A stretch of 7,903 nucleotides of DNA, taken from Planctomycetota bacterium (GTDB lineage: Bacteria > Planctomycetota > Planctomycetia > Pirellulales > Pirellulaceae). The stretch is from contig JAHWKS010000213.1 of assembly GCA_019347795.1 (NCBI GenBank), positions 1 to 7,903 on the forward strand, written 5' to 3'. A model generated the notes under the pieces. The model had not been told where the DNA came from. It searched no databases and saw only the letters and a list, made by a program, of their open reading frames with translations. This document shows, piece after piece, positions 6,388 through 7,903 of the stretch. Made by a program: the position numbers and the translations under genes. Positions within the stretch are counted from its first letter, which is position 1; each line of letters begins with the position of its first letter.

Positions 6388-6594
6388 TCACCGCGACCGC
6401 TCGACGCGGGCAATCAACTCCGACGCCCGGATACCCATCGCGTCACACAGCCGGAACAGCACGTCCAGCGTCGGCGACTTCTTGTTGTTCTCCAGCTCGC
6501 TAATGTAAGTGCGGTCCACCTCGGCCTCAAACGAGAGCTGCTCTTGCGACAACTTGGCGTCCCGACGGGCTTTGCGCAGCTCTTCTCCCAGCAT
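6388..6594 (-). CDS. XRE-family (Cro/C1-type) helix-turn-helix regulator
   Basis: This small protein of 68 residues is almost entirely one HTH_3 domain: MLGEELRKARRDAKLSQEQL (1-20), then SFEAEVDRTYISELENNKKS (21-40), then PTLDVLFRLCDAMGIRASEL (41-60). The helix-turn-helix is at about 16-35, with the usual S-Q-E-x-L and R-T-Y-I-S-E-L-E-N-N pattern, and the PTLDVLFRLCDAMGI block is the dimer-forming helix. It should bind an operator as a dimer. Size and composition are like restriction-modification controller (C) proteins and phage or toxin-antitoxin repressors. No methyltransferase is present here. It is divergent from the pseudokinase gene, and the 155-base gap carries a tandem repeat, so autoregulation and control of that gene are plausible. 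It is convergent with the DUF4365 gene. The start is the ATG at 6592-6594; no Shine-Dalgarno sequence is seen. Confidence 0.88.
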   Translation of the reverse strand: MLGEELRKARRDAKLSQEQLSFEAEVDRTYISELENNKKSPTLDVLFRLCDAMGIRASELIARVERSR

Positions 6595-6617
6595 GCTGCG
6601 AAACTAGCCGCCGCTCG

Positions 6618-6647
6618 TTGCAATGTCTGTCGGCAATAGCCTACAAT
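6618..6647 (+). promoter_or_regulatory. Candidate sigma-70 promoter of the pseudokinase gene
   Basis: TTGCAA (6618-6623), an 18-base spacer and TACAAT (6642-6647) make a good promoter pointing to the gene that begins at 6750. The predicted leader is about 95 bases long and includes the tandem repeat at 6680-6705. Confidence 0.45.
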
Positions 6648-6679
6648 CGGCGGGTTGCGTTCCGGGCTAGGAAGGGAGG

Positions 6680-6705
6680 CCAGTTTCACGGCCCAGTTTC
6701 ATGGC
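6680..6705. repeat. Tandem 13-bp direct repeat, candidate operator
   Basis: CCAGTTTCACGGC (6680-6692) is followed with no gap by CCAGTTTCATGGC (6693-6705), identical at 12 of 13 positions. It lies between the XRE regulator and the pseudokinase gene, just downstream of the promoter candidate. A regulator site is a reasonable inference. Small controller-type HTH proteins often bind repeated half-sites, although the repeats here are direct and not obviously palindromic. Confidence 0.5.
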
Positions 6706-6749
6706 GGTACAAGACGGAGCTTTGCTTTTGTCGCGTTGGCTCGATTCGC

Positions 6750-7903
6750 ATGTCCCTTTCCGTGGAATCGAATTCAGGATTCGGCGAGGCTGTGACGGTC
6801 GTGGACGAGGCCGTCACCGATTCCTTCGGCCGCGTATTTGATGCGCTGGACGCCCGGCTGGATCCGGAACGCCCGATTCGCCGGCGAATTCGCGTCCTGG
6901 AGTTCGAGGACATGGGGGCGGCCTGGAAGCCGCTATGGAAGGAGCGGGCGTACAATCTGGGCCAACAGCACTGGCCGTACCTCAGCACGCTGCGCGATTG
7001 GGGTGAAACGCGGGAGGGGAAGATCTTTTACCTCACCGACGCGATCGGCCGAAGGCTCTCCGCGGTCCTGTCCGGCAACAAGGGCATCGGCGCACAGGCG
7101 GCCCAAGCTGCTCTTGAGCATCTTCTCATTTCGCTGGAGAGCCTGCATAAGCGCGGTCTGGCCCACGGCGATGTCCGGCCCGAGCGGGTGCTGCTGGTCG
7201 GCGAAGGTGAACGCAGCGAGGCGCTGTTGTCCGACGCCGAGATCGGGCCGCTTACTTGGTGGTCTGGCGGACTTGTACGGGACGACGGCGCGGTTGGTTA
7301 TTACCCGCCGGAGTGGAAGGGAAAGGCGGCAGAGCCGAACCCGCAAGCAGACCTTTACGCCCTAGGACTAACGGCGTGCGAAACGGTGCTCGGCCGTGAC
7401 GCAGTCACTGCCGTGCGCAGAGGCACGAACGGGCGACAGCGCATCATCGGAGCGCTCAAGCGGGCGAGGGTTTCTGCCCCGTGTCGAAAAACCATCGGAC
7501 TGTTATTGGCGGAATCACTCACGCGCCGACCAGCGCATGCGGGGGCGGCGCTTCGCGAGTGGCATCGATGTCAGGAGAACGCCCGCTGGCGCCCGCTCGC
7601 GGCTTTGTGCGTCGCTCTGGCGTTGTTGATCGGTTTCTTGCTGATCAGCGGCGCGTCGAGCCGCGGCGACTTGGCGTCGCGACTGGCGCACGCGGAGGGG
7701 CGGGTGAACGAACTTCAAGGCGCGCTGGATGCCGAGCGGACGAGAGCGGCGCCCGAACTTGAGCGACTGAGCGACAGCCTCGATTCACTCCATGCGAAGG
7801 TGGACGCGCTCCAGCCCGCGCATCCCGACCTACAAGCGATGCCGAAACCCACAGCGAAGGAGCTGGCGAAAATCGAATGGATGAAGGCGAGCGAGCGGTC
7901 CGA
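6750..7903 (+). CDS. Membrane-anchored protein with degenerate Ser/Thr kinase-like domain, partial (runs off right edge)
   Basis: The ATG at 6750 opens a frame of 384 residues without a stop to the window edge. Residues 45-270 resemble the C-lobe of a Hanks-type kinase: SLHKRGLAHGDVRPERVLLV (131-150) corresponds to HRDLKPEN, SDAEIGP (161-167) to DFG, GYYPPEW (183-189) to the APE loop, and QADLYALGLTACETVLG (199-215) to subdomain IX. D141 and D162 are kept, but the motif's Asn is Arg146, DFG reads DAE, and no glycine-rich loop or VAxK lysine is visible in the short N-lobe. It is probably a pseudokinase or a very divergent kinase. One membrane helix follows (about 283-301, LAALCVALALLIGFLLISGA), then a coiled coil (about 306-354) and a presumably extracytoplasmic C-terminal part that is cut off. 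No Shine-Dalgarno sequence precedes the ATG. It is divergent from the XRE gene. Confidence 0.78.
   Translation, partial: MSLSVESNSGFGEAVTVVDEAVTDSFGRVFDALDARLDPERPIRRRIRVLEFEDMGAAWKPLWKERAYNLGQQHWPYLSTLRDWGETREGKIFYLTDAIGRRLSAVLSGNKGIGAQAAQAALEHLLISLESLHKRGLAHGDVRPERVLLVGEGERSEALLSDAEIGPLTWWSGGLVRDDGAVGYYPPEWKGKAAEPNPQADLYALGLTACETVLGRDAVTAVRRGTNGRQRIIGALKRARVSAPCRKTIGLLLAESLTRRPAHAGAALREWHRCQENARWRPLAALCVALALLIGFLLISGASSRGDLASRLAHAEGRVNELQGALDAERTRAAPELERLSDSLDSLHAKVDALQPAHPDLQAMPKPTAKELAKIEWMKASERS

Noticed and set aside
6345..6394. GGTCACCGC repeated at 6345-6353 and 6386-6394 between the convergent genes
   Set aside because: Two 9-base GC-rich copies 41 bases apart in GC-rich DNA are weak evidence. 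No stem-loop with a U-tract was found, so I call neither a terminator nor a site.
6701..6841. A 46-codon ORF starting at the ATG inside the second copy of the direct repeat
   Set aside because: The nearest GGGAGG is about 22 bases upstream, the product is Arg/Gly-rich in its second half, and it overlaps the pseudokinase start in another frame.
1..7903. CRISPR arrays, tRNA or rRNA genes
   Set aside because: No regularly spaced repeats and no cloverleaf or rRNA-like stretches were seen on either strand.

Overview
The window is GC-rich bacterial DNA that most resembles a planctomycete accessory region. That assignment is an inference. It rests on large secreted or membrane hypothetical proteins of a planctomycete kind, a remnant of an IS200-like transposase type common in that phylum, an RHS remnant, and a membrane-anchored kinase-like protein. 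No 16S rRNA, tRNA or other taxonomic marker is present.

Layout. Positions 1-2897 carry a minus-strand cluster, read from right to left. It starts with the C-terminal part of a large hypothetical protein that has lost its N-terminus (1983-2897). Next is an inner-membrane-anchored protein (906-1946). Its stop overlaps the start of a 111-residue protein (574-909) in an ATGA; the two look like halves of one protein family. The cluster ends with a HEAT-repeat protein that runs off the left edge (1-493). Positions 2898-4026 are a junkyard of broken genes: an AT-richer unassigned stretch, a short promoter-plus-RBS-plus-N-terminus remnant of a REP-associated/IS200-like transposase (3401-3517), an RHS-repeat core remnant (3617-3871), and the signal peptide and N-terminus of a secreted protein cut off where it meets the RHS piece (3817-4026, minus).

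Positions 4087-4830 (minus) hold an intact gene resembling the DUF932 phage/plasmid-like family. A 387-base divergent gap with candidate promoters separates it from 5218-6297 (plus), a DUF4365-type protein with a PD-(D/E)XK-like nuclease N-domain and an unassigned helical C-domain. A small XRE-family regulator (6388-6594, minus) faces that gene convergently. The regulator is divergent from a large gene that starts at 6750 and runs off the right edge. This last gene encodes a kinase-like domain with degenerate catalytic motifs, one membrane helix and a coiled coil. The spacer between regulator and pseudokinase contains a good sigma-70-like promoter and a near-perfect 13-bp tandem direct repeat, which is a candidate operator.

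How they may work together. The right half (DUF932-like protein, DUF4365 nuclease-like protein, XRE regulator, membrane pseudokinase) has the make-up of an accessory or defence-type island next to mobile-element debris. The sequence supports this only by association. The best candidate for an undescribed unit is the XRE regulator plus membrane pseudokinase, possibly with the DUF4365 protein.
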